In this document: positions 16,242 through 23,580 of the stretch, one piece after another
How the letters are laid out: every line of letters starts with the position of its first letter
How positions within the stretch are numbered: the stretch's first letter is position 1
Assembly: GCA_035297145.1 (NCBI GenBank)
Contig: DATGZN010000049.1
Location: 1-64,000 of the forward strand
DNA from: QHXW01 sp035297145
Lineage (GTDB): Bacteria > Acidobacteriota > Terriglobia > Bryobacterales > Bryobacteraceae
Length of the DNA stretch: 64,000 nucleotides
Direction of reading: 5' to 3'
The notes under the pieces: model-generated
Told to the model about the DNA's origin: nothing
What the model saw: only the letters and a program-made list of their open reading frames with translations
The model's database searches: none
Program-made: the position numbers and the translations under genes

Positions 16242-17429
16242 ATGGAGCCGCACAACGTGATCGCGACCTACGTTTTTCTGGGAATCGCGGCCATCCCGTT
16301 CGTATACTACCTGATCGCGATTTACAGCTCCTGGCGATACTTCCGACAGCCGGCGCGCACTGCCTATCCCGATTTCACCCCCCCAGTCAGCAATCTGAAG
16401 CCCATCCGCGGTCTTGATCCGGAAGCTTACGAAAACCTGGCGAGCTTCTGTGTGCAGGATTATCCGGATTACGAAATTGTATTCTGCATCGACCCGGATG
16501 ATAGCGCGGTGATCTCGGTCGTCGAGAAGATCCAGCGGAATTTTCCGGACAGGCGTATCCGCGTGTTGTACGGCTCAGGCCGCCTCGCAACCAATGACAA
16601 AGTTGCCAAGCTCGCGCGATTGGTCAGTGAAGCGGCGCATGAGATCGTGGTGATCAGCGACAGCGATGTGCGCGTCCGGTCGGACTATCTGCGACAGCTT
16701 GTCACGCCCCTGCGCGACCCTAACGTGGGGGCGGTGACATGTTTTTATCTTCCCGCCGAGGTGCGCACGTTCACCGATCACTTGCAGACCGCCGGCATGA
16801 CCTCGGATTTCTACCCCGGAATTCTGGTTGCATGGCAATTGGATGGCGTCAAGTTCGCGCTGGGCACGACGATCGCGACCACGCGGACACGGCTCAACGG
16901 GTTCGGCGGCTATCCGGTGCTCGAAAACGGCCCGGCTGACGATCTGCTCGTGGGCCGTCGCATCGCCGAGCAAGGCTGCGAGGTCGTGCTGCTGCCTTAC
17001 GCAATCGAAACCGTTCCAGATTATGACTCTATCCGCGCCCTACTTCACAAGCGGCTGCGTTGGATGGTGGTGATGCGCCACATGCGGCCGTGGGGCCACC
17101 TCGGTTTGCTGCTCACGCAAGGATTACCGTGGTCGATTGCGGCGGTCGCGGTGCATCCATCGGCCGTCATCGCGGCGGCATATTTTGGAACGTATATTTT
17201 CCTGCGCGTGCTGATGACGTGGCTGATCGGCATTCACGGATTAAAACAACCTCGCTTTTGGAAGCAGATGCCGCTGATCCCGCTATGGGATGCGCTCGCA
17301 TGCGTGATCTGGCTCGCGAGCTTTCTGCGAACCAGCATCCGTTGGCGCGGCGCGGACTATCACCTTCGTGCAGGGAAACTGGTTCCAGTGAAAGAAGCTT
17401 CACTCACCCAGCAGAACGACCCCGCATAG
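16242..17429 (+). CDS. GT21-like membrane glycosyltransferase (ceramide glucosyltransferase/HpnI family)
   Basis: 395 residues. An N-terminal membrane helix (residues 8-28) is followed by a GT-A domain: PPVSNLKPIRGLDPEAYEN, the DxD-like VVISDSDVRVR, the acceptor-loop ENGPADDLLVGRRIAE and the LHKRLRWMVVMR motif (Q/R-xx-RW type). Two or three C-terminal hydrophobic segments follow. The family adds sugars to ceramide or, as HpnI, N-acetylglucosamine to hopanoid lipids. Beside a UDP-sulfoquinovose synthase, a role in glycolipid or sulfolipid assembly is plausible but unproven. Its last 30 bp overlap the convergent EamA-like gene. Confidence 0.82.
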   Translation: MEPHNVIATYVFLGIAAIPFVYYLIAIYSSWRYFRQPARTAYPDFTPPVSNLKPIRGLDPEAYENLASFCVQDYPDYEIVFCIDPDDSAVISVVEKIQRNFPDRRIRVLYGSGRLATNDKVAKLARLVSEAAHEIVVISDSDVRVRSDYLRQLVTPLRDPNVGAVTCFYLPAEVRTFTDHLQTAGMTSDFYPGILVAWQLDGVKFALGTTIATTRTRLNGFGGYPVLENGPADDLLVGRRIAEQGCEVVLLPYAIETVPDYDSIRALLHKRLRWMVVMRHMRPWGHLGLLLTQGLPWSIAAVAVHPSAVIAAAYFGTYIFLRVLMTWLIGIHGLKQPRFWKQMPLIPLWDALACVIWLASFLRTSIRWRGADYHLRAGKLVPVKEASLTQQNDPA

Positions 17430-17759
17430 CACAATCAGCGCTCCGGCCGCCCGGCGAACACCTACATGCTCATGCAGCACCAGTTTCGCCAGCAGCGTTT
17501 CGAAAATGAAGCTCGCCGCGGATGCGGGCACGGCGAAACTGAGCGGCTCAACCTGGACCAGCGCCATGAAGCTGAAGAACGAGACGGCCATGCACGCAAC
17601 CGCCAGAATCAGATAGCGGCGCCGCGCGATGGTTCCGAGCAAACGTAGGAGGCCGCGCGCCCCCACCGAGTGCTCGCCAGCCCGCTTCATTTCGTAGCTT
17701 TGCAGCAGGTCGCTCGCCACGGTCGCCACGACCATGAGTCCCACCAGAATCCATTTCAT
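17400..17759 (-). CDS. Half-size EamA/SMR-like membrane protein (subunit 2 of a pair)
   Basis: 119 residues with four predicted helices: MKWILVGLMVVATVASDLL, a middle hydrophobic block YLILAVACMAVSFFSFMALV, and the signature VPASAASFIFETLLAKLVLHEHV close to the C-terminus. This is half of a 10-TM EamA protein, as in ArnE/ArnF or SMR proteins. Its ATG overlaps the stop of the upstream half-size gene by 4 nt, so the two are co-translated and likely form a heterodimer. ArnE/F flip a lipid-linked sugar, so a glycolipid flippase function beside the GT21-like gene is a reasonable inference. Confidence 0.75.
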   Translation of the reverse strand: MKWILVGLMVVATVASDLLQSYEMKRAGEHSVGARGLLRLLGTIARRRYLILAVACMAVSFFSFMALVQVEPLSFAVPASAASFIFETLLAKLVLHEHVGVRRAAGALIVLCGVVLLGE

Positions 17760-18178
17760 TCGATCTCGATCTCCGTTTTATGCGAGCCGGATCCGACCAG
17801 GGCAGCCCCTACCACGATCAGAATCGTCCCCGTCCATCGCTGTGCGGTGACGGTTTCGTGCAGAAATATTTTGCCGAGAAAGGCGGCGATAATGTACCCC
17901 ACCGCGGTCACCGGCAGCACGAAGCTCAAGTCCGCCAGGCTAAACAGTGCCATCCTGGTCAGCAGCGCGAGAATGAGTGCCACGATGCCGAGGGCGACAA
18001 ACGGGTCGAGCATGGCGCGCAGATACGGCAGCGGATTCGCCGACATGACCTGCGGAAAATGTTTCATCCCCCAGGCGAGCGACAGATTTCCCACCGCCTT
18101 CAGCGCGATAAACAGGGCCAGAACGGCGTAGGCCCGCAAAATACCGGCGCCCTGGCGTTTTTCTTTGGTAGCGGTCAT
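17756..18178 (-). CDS. Half-size EamA/SMR-like membrane protein (subunit 1 of a pair)
   Basis: 140 residues, four to five hydrophobic helices, with AYAVLALFIALKAVGNLSLAW, MLDPFVALGIVALILALL and the EamA signature LPVTAVGYIIAAFLGKIFLHE. It precedes and is translationally coupled (ATGA) with the 119-residue partner. The pair is convergent with the glycosyltransferase. The C-terminal tail is acidic (KTEIEIE). No substrate can be named. Confidence 0.75.
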   Translation of the reverse strand: MTATKEKRQGAGILRAYAVLALFIALKAVGNLSLAWGMKHFPQVMSANPLPYLRAMLDPFVALGIVALILALLTRMALFSLADLSFVLPVTAVGYIIAAFLGKIFLHETVTAQRWTGTILIVVGAALVGSGSHKTEIEIE

Positions 18179-18208
18179 CTGACTCCATAGTACTCGGGAG
18201 TCGTGCGG

Positions 18209-18406
18209 TCAATTCCGGCGTGTCGGATCGTAGCGGTTGTGTCGCGATGCTGCGCGTTTCAAACTTGGCTCAGGGCGCATTCGGGGTTTTGAAGGCGTGC
18301 TATCGGCTGAGGCGTTGGCTGCTTTCGAGGTCTTGGCCCCTTTCGAGGCCTTGGCCCCTTTCGATATCGCGGATGTTGACGTGCCATCGTTGGGGATTAC
18401 CGGCAT
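18209..18406 (-). CDS. Possible small Lys/Ala/Ser-rich protein (doubtful)
   Basis: A 65-codon frame whose middle part is SKGAKASKGAKTSKAA, produced by an in-frame 18-bp tandem repeat (18324-18359). No ribosome site, no recognised family. Basic low-complexity small proteins occur elsewhere in this genome (see the peptidoglycan-binding protein), but this may be chance. The rest of 18179-18641 shows only a -10 box at 18574. Confidence 0.2.
   Translation of the reverse strand: MPVIPNDGTSTSAISKGAKASKGAKTSKAANASADSTPSKPRMRPEPSLKRAASRHNRYDPTRRN
18324..18359. repeat. Two 18-bp tandem units plus partial third
   Basis: TTCGAGGTCTTGGCCCCT followed by TTCGAGGCCTTGGCCCCT and a partial unit beginning TTCGA. 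Confidence 0.75.
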
Positions 18407-18573
18407 CGAACTTACCGCGGGCGCGCCTCACTATTTAAGTCGTGCTCAAGACTCTTACAGTCATCTGCTCCATGGTACCCGGAGGCGCGGGCGGCTTCCG
18501 AAACTTATGCCGGGCATTCGGGTTTTTAAGCAATGCTCTCCTCGGAGAGCTATGCCTTTTCCAAGGCAGGCCT

Positions 18574-18579
18574 TATAAT
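18574..18579 (+). promoter_or_regulatory. -10 box TATAAT before the secreted protein gene
   Basis: GGCCTTATAATTACCG gives a perfect hexamer 62 nt before the GTG start at 18642. The -35 region has no clear TTGACA match. Confidence 0.45.
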
Positions 18580-18641
18580 TACCGAAGGTGCGCCGGACAG
18601 TTTCACCCCGCCCATCGCACAACGAAACGGAGGATTGCTTT

Positions 18642-19670
18642 GTGCAAATGAAATCATTGCATCTCACCGGACTGCTTGCGCTGGCCGTTGTCTCGCTGCA
18701 CGGCCAGACTTCGCCCGTGTATTGGTCCGCGACAAAGCCGGATTGCTCGAGCTTGATGAATGGCGAGACGCCCATTCAGATCACAAGCGGGAACACCGTT
18801 CTCGGCTATTCCTGCTACGTGAGCGGAACGTTTGTATGGCTCGCCGCCGGCGGGATGTGGGGCACCACGCTTCGCGTGTCCGCGCCCGCATTAAACGACA
18901 TTGATGCCGACTTTACGTTCTACGACACGAGCGGCGGTAACAACGTGAGTTTAGACAGCACGCTGAACAACGATAACACGACACTCGCATCCGGCAATGA
19001 GGTGGAGGTCTCGCTCTTTGCCAATCAGCCGCTGGAGGTCGAGGTGCTTGGTAACACCAGCGACGCTCCCAACTACGGCTCGACCGCCGAGGGCTCAGTT
19101 TACGCGACGTTTTACTGTCCTGACGCAGCAACTTGTGCCAACGTGCTGCCGCAGTTGCTTTATTCGGCTCTCCCCTCCCAGCCTTGGTCGCTCAGCGTGC
19201 CTATCGCTTGGGACGACCAGCTATCGAGCCAGTGGTCCGCGGTGGCCATCGATGACCCCAGTATAAGCAACACGGTTGGCTTTGTGATTTACAACGAGGA
19301 TAACGCCTCTGCCAATACGTATACGATCTACGTTTACGACGCGAACGGAAACCCTCCCGTGTCGGGCACCACGCCCTCGGTTCCACCGTCGCAGTCCGCC
19401 ACCGGGGAAGGCGGCACCTATGCGGACCTGCTAGAGAATGTGGTTTCGAATATCCCGACTGGCCCAATCAAGATCCTGATCGACGGTGGGTCGTTGCTTT
19501 CCGCGGTCGAGGTGCTCCAGATCAACGGGACGTCGGCGACAACTCTGCAGGTTGCCTTTGATACCGCGCCCGGAGCGGCTTCCGCAGCCATGAAGCGCCC
19601 ACGATCGAGCGTCAGGAGACTGCACATGCCGTCTTCACGAAAGGTCGCGTCCCGTTCATTTCGCAAGTGA
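18642..19670 (+). CDS. Secreted protein of unknown function
   Basis: 342 residues. I use GTG 18642 (reading VQMKSLHLTG) because GGAGGA is 7 nt upstream of it, whereas ATG 18648 would be 13 nt away; only two residues differ. Signal peptide KSLHLTGLLALAVVSLHGQ. The mature region is rich in Thr, Ser, Asn and aromatic residues with no recognised catalytic motif, and has four cysteines (CSS, CYV, CPDAATC). The C-terminus ends in a basic Arg/Ser/Lys stretch. A terminator follows. A filamentous or extracellular role is possible but unsupported. Confidence 0.65.
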   Translation: MQMKSLHLTGLLALAVVSLHGQTSPVYWSATKPDCSSLMNGETPIQITSGNTVLGYSCYVSGTFVWLAAGGMWGTTLRVSAPALNDIDADFTFYDTSGGNNVSLDSTLNNDNTTLASGNEVEVSLFANQPLEVEVLGNTSDAPNYGSTAEGSVYATFYCPDAATCANVLPQLLYSALPSQPWSLSVPIAWDDQLSSQWSAVAIDDPSISNTVGFVIYNEDNASANTYTIYVYDANGNPPVSGTTPSVPPSQSATGEGGTYADLLENVVSNIPTGPIKILIDGGSLLSAVEVLQINGTSATTLQVAFDTAPGAASAAMKRPRSSVRRLHMPSSRKVASRSFRK

Positions 19671-19690
19671 GGCTCGTACAAATCCTCTCT

Positions 19691-19725
19691 TAAAGGGCCG
19701 CGGCCTTATTCGCGCGGCCTTTTCC
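19691..19725 (+). terminator. Probable terminator after the secreted protein gene
   Basis: AAAGGGCCGCGG, loop, CGCGCGGCCTTTTCC forms a GC-rich stem followed by a short T run, 20 nt after the stop. Confidence 0.6.
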
Positions 19726-19750
19726 GAGGTGTTCGCCAAGTCCCGTATTG

Positions 19751-19780
19751 TTGGATACGGACACCGCGTTCACATATAAT
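19751..19780 (+). promoter_or_regulatory. Sigma70-type promoter TTGGAT-18-TATAAT
   Basis: TTGGAT at 19751-19756, 18-bp spacer, perfect TATAAT at 19775-19780. It gives a leader of about 100 nt for the gene at 19889. The box is followed by ACGG as at the HtrA promoter. Confidence 0.6.
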
Positions 19781-19888
19781 ACGGTTTGTTGCAGTGGCAA
19801 ATGGGGATGCCCGTCCGCTCCTTCCCTTTCACGCACAACAACTAAAGGTCCGTCCGCGGCCAAAGAAGAGAAGACCCACTCTTTGTTT

Positions 19889-21763
19889 ATGCTCCTTCGG
19901 CTTATTTATCTCACCCTATTTGTCCCGATTGCGGCTTTGGCTCAAGGCGATAAGCTGAGCCTGTCTCAAGGGCCGGCCACGAGCCCAGAAACGGTTTCGC
20001 TCAATGTGCAACTGCAATCGAGCAGTGGGCAGCAAGCGGCGGGAATTCAGTGGACTCTGAGCTACTCGCCGGCGGATTTCACCGCGATTCAGGTGACGGC
20101 GGGGCCTACGGCGATTGCTGCGGGAAAGTCAGTGAGCTGTGCGGGGACCTCCGCTGCGTACGAGTGCTTAGTCGTCGGGGTCAATAGCAACACAATCCCC
20201 GATGGGGTGCTCGCAGTTATTTCGTTGACCGTTTCCCGGAGCGCATCGGACACAACCTCGTTCGTGCAACTGCAAAATCCGATTGCGGCGTCGCCTTCGG
20301 GATTGTCCATTCCGATCTCCGCGGCCGGCCTGGCTGTGACCATAACGCCGGCGGCCGGGACCATCAGCGTTACCAGCCAGAGTGTCCAATTCGCGTACAC
20401 GATGGGAGGGACAGTTCCACAGGGCCAGTCGATCCAGATTGCGAGTAGAGGAGGTGCGCTGAATTGGACCGCTACCTGGACAGAGCCGTGGCTCAACGTC
20501 GAGCCTTCGTCGGGAACAACGCCATCCACAATCGTGGTGTCGGTGCTGCCGGCGAGTCTGGCGGTATCAACGTACACCGATACGATTCAGATCTCTGCGG
20601 GCGGATCGGGCGGCCAGATGACGATCAGCGTAACGTTGACGGTGAACGCACCGACGCACTTCGTGCCAATCGTTCCTTGCCGGATAGCGGACACGCGCAG
20701 CACCGACGGCGCGTTCGGAGGGCCGGCGGTCAACGGCGGGTCGTCCCGCGATTTTGCGATTCCGAATGGCGCGTGCGGCATTCCACCCAACGCCACGGCG
20801 TATTCGCTGAACGTGGCCGTGGTTCCCGCCCACACGCTGGGATACGTGACCGTGTGGCCGGCGGGTCAACCCCAGCCGTTAGTGGCTACACTGAACTCGG
20901 TCGACGGCCGGATCAAATCGAATGCGGCGATCGTCGCGGCGGGTGCCGATGGAGCGATCCGCGTGTTCGCCACCGACACGACGGAATTGATCCTCGACAT
21001 CAACGGGTATTTTGTGCCGGCCGGCGCCACGGGAGCGCTGGCATTCTATCCGCTGGCGCCCTGCCGCATCGCGGACACCCGTAATCCGTCTGGCTTATTA
21101 GGCGGGCCGGATCTGGCGGCGCACGGTATCCGTGCCTTTCCGATCACCGACAGCAACTGCGATGTGCCGGGAGCGTCCCGAAGTTACTCCTTGAACTTCA
21201 CCGCCTTGCCCAAGGGTTCGCTGGGATATCTCACGGCTTGGCCCGTGGGCGAGCGGCAACCCGTGGTGGCCTCGCTGAACGCCGTGACAGGAGCCACCAC
21301 AGCCAACGCCGTTATCGTCCCCGCAGGCACGAACGGGGACATCAACGTATTTGCCAACGACTCGACCGACTTGCTGATCGATACCAACGGCTATTTCGCG
21401 CCGCCCGGGTCAGGAGGCCTCGCGCTGTATAATCTGGCGCCCTGCCGGGTGCTGGATACGCGGCATGGTGGGGGCTCTCCGTTCAGCGGCGCGATGGAGG
21501 TGACCGTCAGCGGGACCTGTGGTGTGCCATCTACGGCACGCGCGTATGTGTTCAATGCGACTGTGGTGCCGTCAGGCGCGCTCAACTTCCTTACCCTTTG
21601 GCAGCAGGGGGCGCCGCAGCCGTTGGTCTCCACCTTGAACGCAGTGGATGGCGCGATCACGTCGAACATGGCGATCGTTCCGGCGGCAAGCGGTGCGATC
21701 GAGGTGTTTGCGTCAGACCGGACGCAACTGATCCTCGACATTTTTGGCTATTTCGCCCCATAA
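19889..21763 (+). CDS. Large secreted protein: cohesin-like domain, BACON-like domain, three C-terminal repeats
   Basis: 624 residues with signal peptide LLRLIYLTLFVPIAALAQG. Residues about 20-160 resemble a cohesin beta-sandwich (GIQWTLSYSPADFTAIQV, LAVISLTVS). About 165-260 look like a BACON/Big-type domain (LNWTATWTEPWLNVEPSSGTT). Three repeats of about 120 residues then follow, each starting with P-C-R-I/V-A/L-D-T-R (FVPIVPCRIADTRSTDG, PLAPCRIADTRNPSG, NLAPCRVLDTRHGGG) and closing with LILDINGYFVP, LLIDTNGYFAP or LILDIFGYFAP. ATG 19889 is chosen because it opens the signal peptide. Likely an extracellular adhesion or scaffold protein; binding partners unknown. Confidence 0.75.
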   Translation: MLLRLIYLTLFVPIAALAQGDKLSLSQGPATSPETVSLNVQLQSSSGQQAAGIQWTLSYSPADFTAIQVTAGPTAIAAGKSVSCAGTSAAYECLVVGVNSNTIPDGVLAVISLTVSRSASDTTSFVQLQNPIAASPSGLSIPISAAGLAVTITPAAGTISVTSQSVQFAYTMGGTVPQGQSIQIASRGGALNWTATWTEPWLNVEPSSGTTPSTIVVSVLPASLAVSTYTDTIQISAGGSGGQMTISVTLTVNAPTHFVPIVPCRIADTRSTDGAFGGPAVNGGSSRDFAIPNGACGIPPNATAYSLNVAVVPAHTLGYVTVWPAGQPQPLVATLNSVDGRIKSNAAIVAAGADGAIRVFATDTTELILDINGYFVPAGATGALAFYPLAPCRIADTRNPSGLLGGPDLAAHGIRAFPITDSNCDVPGASRSYSLNFTALPKGSLGYLTAWPVGERQPVVASLNAVTGATTANAVIVPAGTNGDINVFANDSTDLLIDTNGYFAPPGSGGLALYNLAPCRVLDTRHGGGSPFSGAMEVTVSGTCGVPSTARAYVFNATVVPSGALNFLTLWQQGAPQPLVSTLNAVDGAITSNMAIVPAASGAIEVFASDRTQLILDIFGYFAP

Positions 21764-21791
21764 CATCGGCGGCGCCAGAACCAAGGCCTCT

Positions 21792-22460
21792 TCAGTCGAG
21801 CTGCTTGATCCGGATATTACGGAACCACACCGGCAGCCCGTGATCCTGCAGGCCGATGTAACCGGTGCGCGCGAAATCCTTCAGGGGCCGCGGGAACTTG
21901 TTTTTGCTGCCGTCTGGATTCTTGCCGGTAGTGGTCCACTGATCCAGGTCCGCTTGAGAAACCACAGTGCCATTCAGGTTGACCGTGATCTTGGCCTGGT
22001 TGCAGGTGATGATATAGCGGTTCCACTGACCCGGCCGATGCATGATCTTCGATGGGGCAACGAGATCGTAAATGGCGCCGGGGCTGTTCCGGGCGATGGG
22101 AGCATCGGGCTTGACGTTCAGAATCTGAATCTCGATGCCGGTGGGCACCGGGTCGCTGGTATCCGTCGTGCGCAGAAAAACTCCGCTGTTCGCGTCACCG
22201 GGTAGCGGCGGCGTTTTGTATTCCAGCTCAAGAACAAAATCTCCGTATGGCCGCTCAGTCCATAGATAGGCGTCGTTGTGCTCCTCGTTGTCGGTGCGGT
22301 TTTTCAGAGCGATGACGCCATCCTCGGCTACCCAATGGCTGGAGGTTGTCTTCCAGCCTTTGAGGTCCGTGCCATTAAATAGCGGCACCAACCCGTCTTG
22401 AGCGGTCGCGGGTCCGGCGAGAAGCAACATGCCGAGGACGATTTGATTCCAGATGTGCAT
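21792..22460 (-). CDS. Secreted DUF1080 (3-keto-disaccharide hydrolase fold) protein
   Basis: 222 residues, signal peptide ending GPATAQ. The DUF1080 signature LFNGTDLKGWKTTSSHWV is near residue 28, with GVIALKNRTDNEE, GDFVLELEYKTPPLPGDANSG and the C-terminal GYIGLQDHGLPVWFRNIRIK, the complete family layout at normal length. Some members hydrolyse 3-keto-glycosides. This protein is lineage-typical for Acidobacteriota and Planctomycetes. It is followed upstream on the same strand, 5 bp away, by a small secreted protein and is convergent with the repeat protein. Confidence 0.88.
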   Translation of the reverse strand: MHIWNQIVLGMLLLAGPATAQDGLVPLFNGTDLKGWKTTSSHWVAEDGVIALKNRTDNEEHNDAYLWTERPYGDFVLELEYKTPPLPGDANSGVFLRTTDTSDPVPTGIEIQILNVKPDAPIARNSPGAIYDLVAPSKIMHRPGQWNRYIITCNQAKITVNLNGTVVSQADLDQWTTTGKNPDGSKNKFPRPLKDFARTGYIGLQDHGLPVWFRNIRIKQLD

Positions 22461-22465
22461 TGGGC

Positions 22466-22807
22466 TCAGTACCCCTTCTGTTTCTCGAGGATCAGAACTG
22501 TATGAAACGGTCTGCCACTCTCGTTTTCGTAACTTTGGACGCGGGTCATCGTGAGAGTGCGCTGGTCCGGTGAAATGTCTACCCGGTACAGTTTCTTATC
22601 GTCATTGCCGTCCACGGCGATGAAGCTGGCGGGCGGCACCGCGGGCACGCCGATTCCTCCAGCCCTGATGCTCATCATATCGTTGTGGATAAATGAAGGC
22701 AGTGCTCCTTCCAGAGTCGATTTCTGACGATTCAACTTCCATGTCCCAGTCAGCGGCGCGGCGGCCCACACCGCAGTTACACACATCAGCAAAGCCAGCA
22801 TCTTCAT
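22466..22807 (-). CDS. Small secreted protein, possibly lipocalin-like
   Basis: 113 residues. MKMLALLMCVTAVWAAAPL is a signal peptide, then LTGTWKLNRQKSTLEGALP, a pattern seen in lipocalin-like and similar small beta-barrel proteins (GTW motif near the N-terminus). The rest is beta-rich (LYRVDISPDQRTLTMTRV). It is 5 bp upstream of the DUF1080 gene and probably in the same transcript. Function unknown. Confidence 0.65.
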   Translation of the reverse strand: MKMLALLMCVTAVWAAAPLTGTWKLNRQKSTLEGALPSFIHNDMMSIRAGGIGVPAVPPASFIAVDGNDDKKLYRVDISPDQRTLTMTRVQSYENESGRPFHTVLILEKQKGY

Positions 22808-22868
22808 GACAGAAGATCGTAACACAGGAGGCGAGGCACCGAGCGATCAAACAATTTCTATCAGATTT

Positions 22869-22928
22869 GTTTTATCGGAAATTCACCCAGTCCACATCAT
22901 TTTGTAACGATGGTGGGCTACGATCAGG
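22869..22928 (+). promoter_or_regulatory. Conserved promoter-like block, copy A
   Basis: Aligns with 25001-25061 with a single 1-nt gap. Shared words in the same order are GTTTTATC, AATTCA, CCACATCA, TTTGTAA and TACGATCAGG. TACGAT would be the -10; the conserved CCACATCA-n-TTTGTAA lies where an activator or alternative sigma factor would bind. It precedes the glycan operon. Confidence 0.6.
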
Positions 22929-22945
22929 GCATCCTGGAGGCTCAG

Positions 22946-22984
22946 ATGCAGCGGCACGTGTACGTACGGAGGTTGCCGGAATGA
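22946..22984 (+). CDS. Possible 12-residue leader peptide
   Basis: CTGGAGG (22934-22940), 5-nt spacer, then ATG CAG CGG ... GAA TGA, encoding MQRHVYVRRLPE. Its TGA overlaps the ATG of the membrane protein gene at 22981, an arrangement that would couple translation. It may equally be chance. Confidence 0.3.
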   Translation: MQRHVYVRRLPE

Positions 22985-23580
22985 CCGTCGCCGGCGCGTT
23001 CTTGCACTTAGTTCGAAATCCGGGGGACTTGCTGGTCCGCCGTTGGAACTGGAAGTCGGCCGTGCTGAGTCCGCTGTTTCGATCGCAGATATTCCTGGCG
23101 GTCAATTTGCGGGCGGGGTGGAAGGCCGCGCTGGGCGCCATGGCCGCTGAATTTGCGTACCGCTCGGTGGCCGCCGGTTTCTGCGGAGCGCTCACACAGG
23201 CGTTTCGTGGAGCGGAACCCGCGTGGATGGCGGGCTTCGCTGTAGCTATACTGCTGCCGCTTCTGTCGCATTCCATCGAGCTTCTGATTCATTGGCTCCG
23301 CGGCACGCCGAATCTTTGGGCCAGCATGGCGGCGTCGGCCGGCTTTACTGCCATCTCGACGGTATTCAACTGGTATGCAATGCGGAAAGGCGTGTTCGTG
23401 GTGGGGGAGGGAAGCGCCTCTCTCGCGGCCGACCTTCGGCGCATTCCTCGTATCCTATGGGAATTTGTGATCCTTGGGCCGGTGACGCTCCGGCGAATCT
23501 GCGCGCGGCGTGTTCTGATGGCCAGCCGCATGATGGGCGCCATCGCCATTTCCATGCCCGCGGATTCGTCCCATGATTAA
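22981..23580 (+). CDS. Hydrophobic membrane protein of unknown function, first gene of glycan operon
   Basis: 199 residues. GGAGG lies 8 nt before ATG 22981. Several helices can be seen: WMAGFAVAILLPLLSHSIELL, LWASMAASAGFTAISTVFNW, and a shorter one around ALGAMAAEFAYRSVAAG. The N- and C-terminal tails are basic. I recognise no family. Its stop overlaps the start of the glycosyltransferase gene by 8 nt, so it is part of the same operon and may be an assembly or export component. Confidence 0.65.
   Translation: MTVAGAFLHLVRNPGDLLVRRWNWKSAVLSPLFRSQIFLAVNLRAGWKAALGAMAAEFAYRSVAAGFCGALTQAFRGAEPAWMAGFAVAILLPLLSHSIELLIHWLRGTPNLWASMAASAGFTAISTVFNWYAMRKGVFVVGEGSASLAADLRRIPRILWEFVILGPVTLRRICARRVLMASRMMGAIAISMPADSSHD

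Noticed and set aside
18440..18640. Possible riboswitch-like fold upstream of the secreted protein at 18642
   Set aside because: Several short inverted repeats are present but no known riboswitch core could be recognised.
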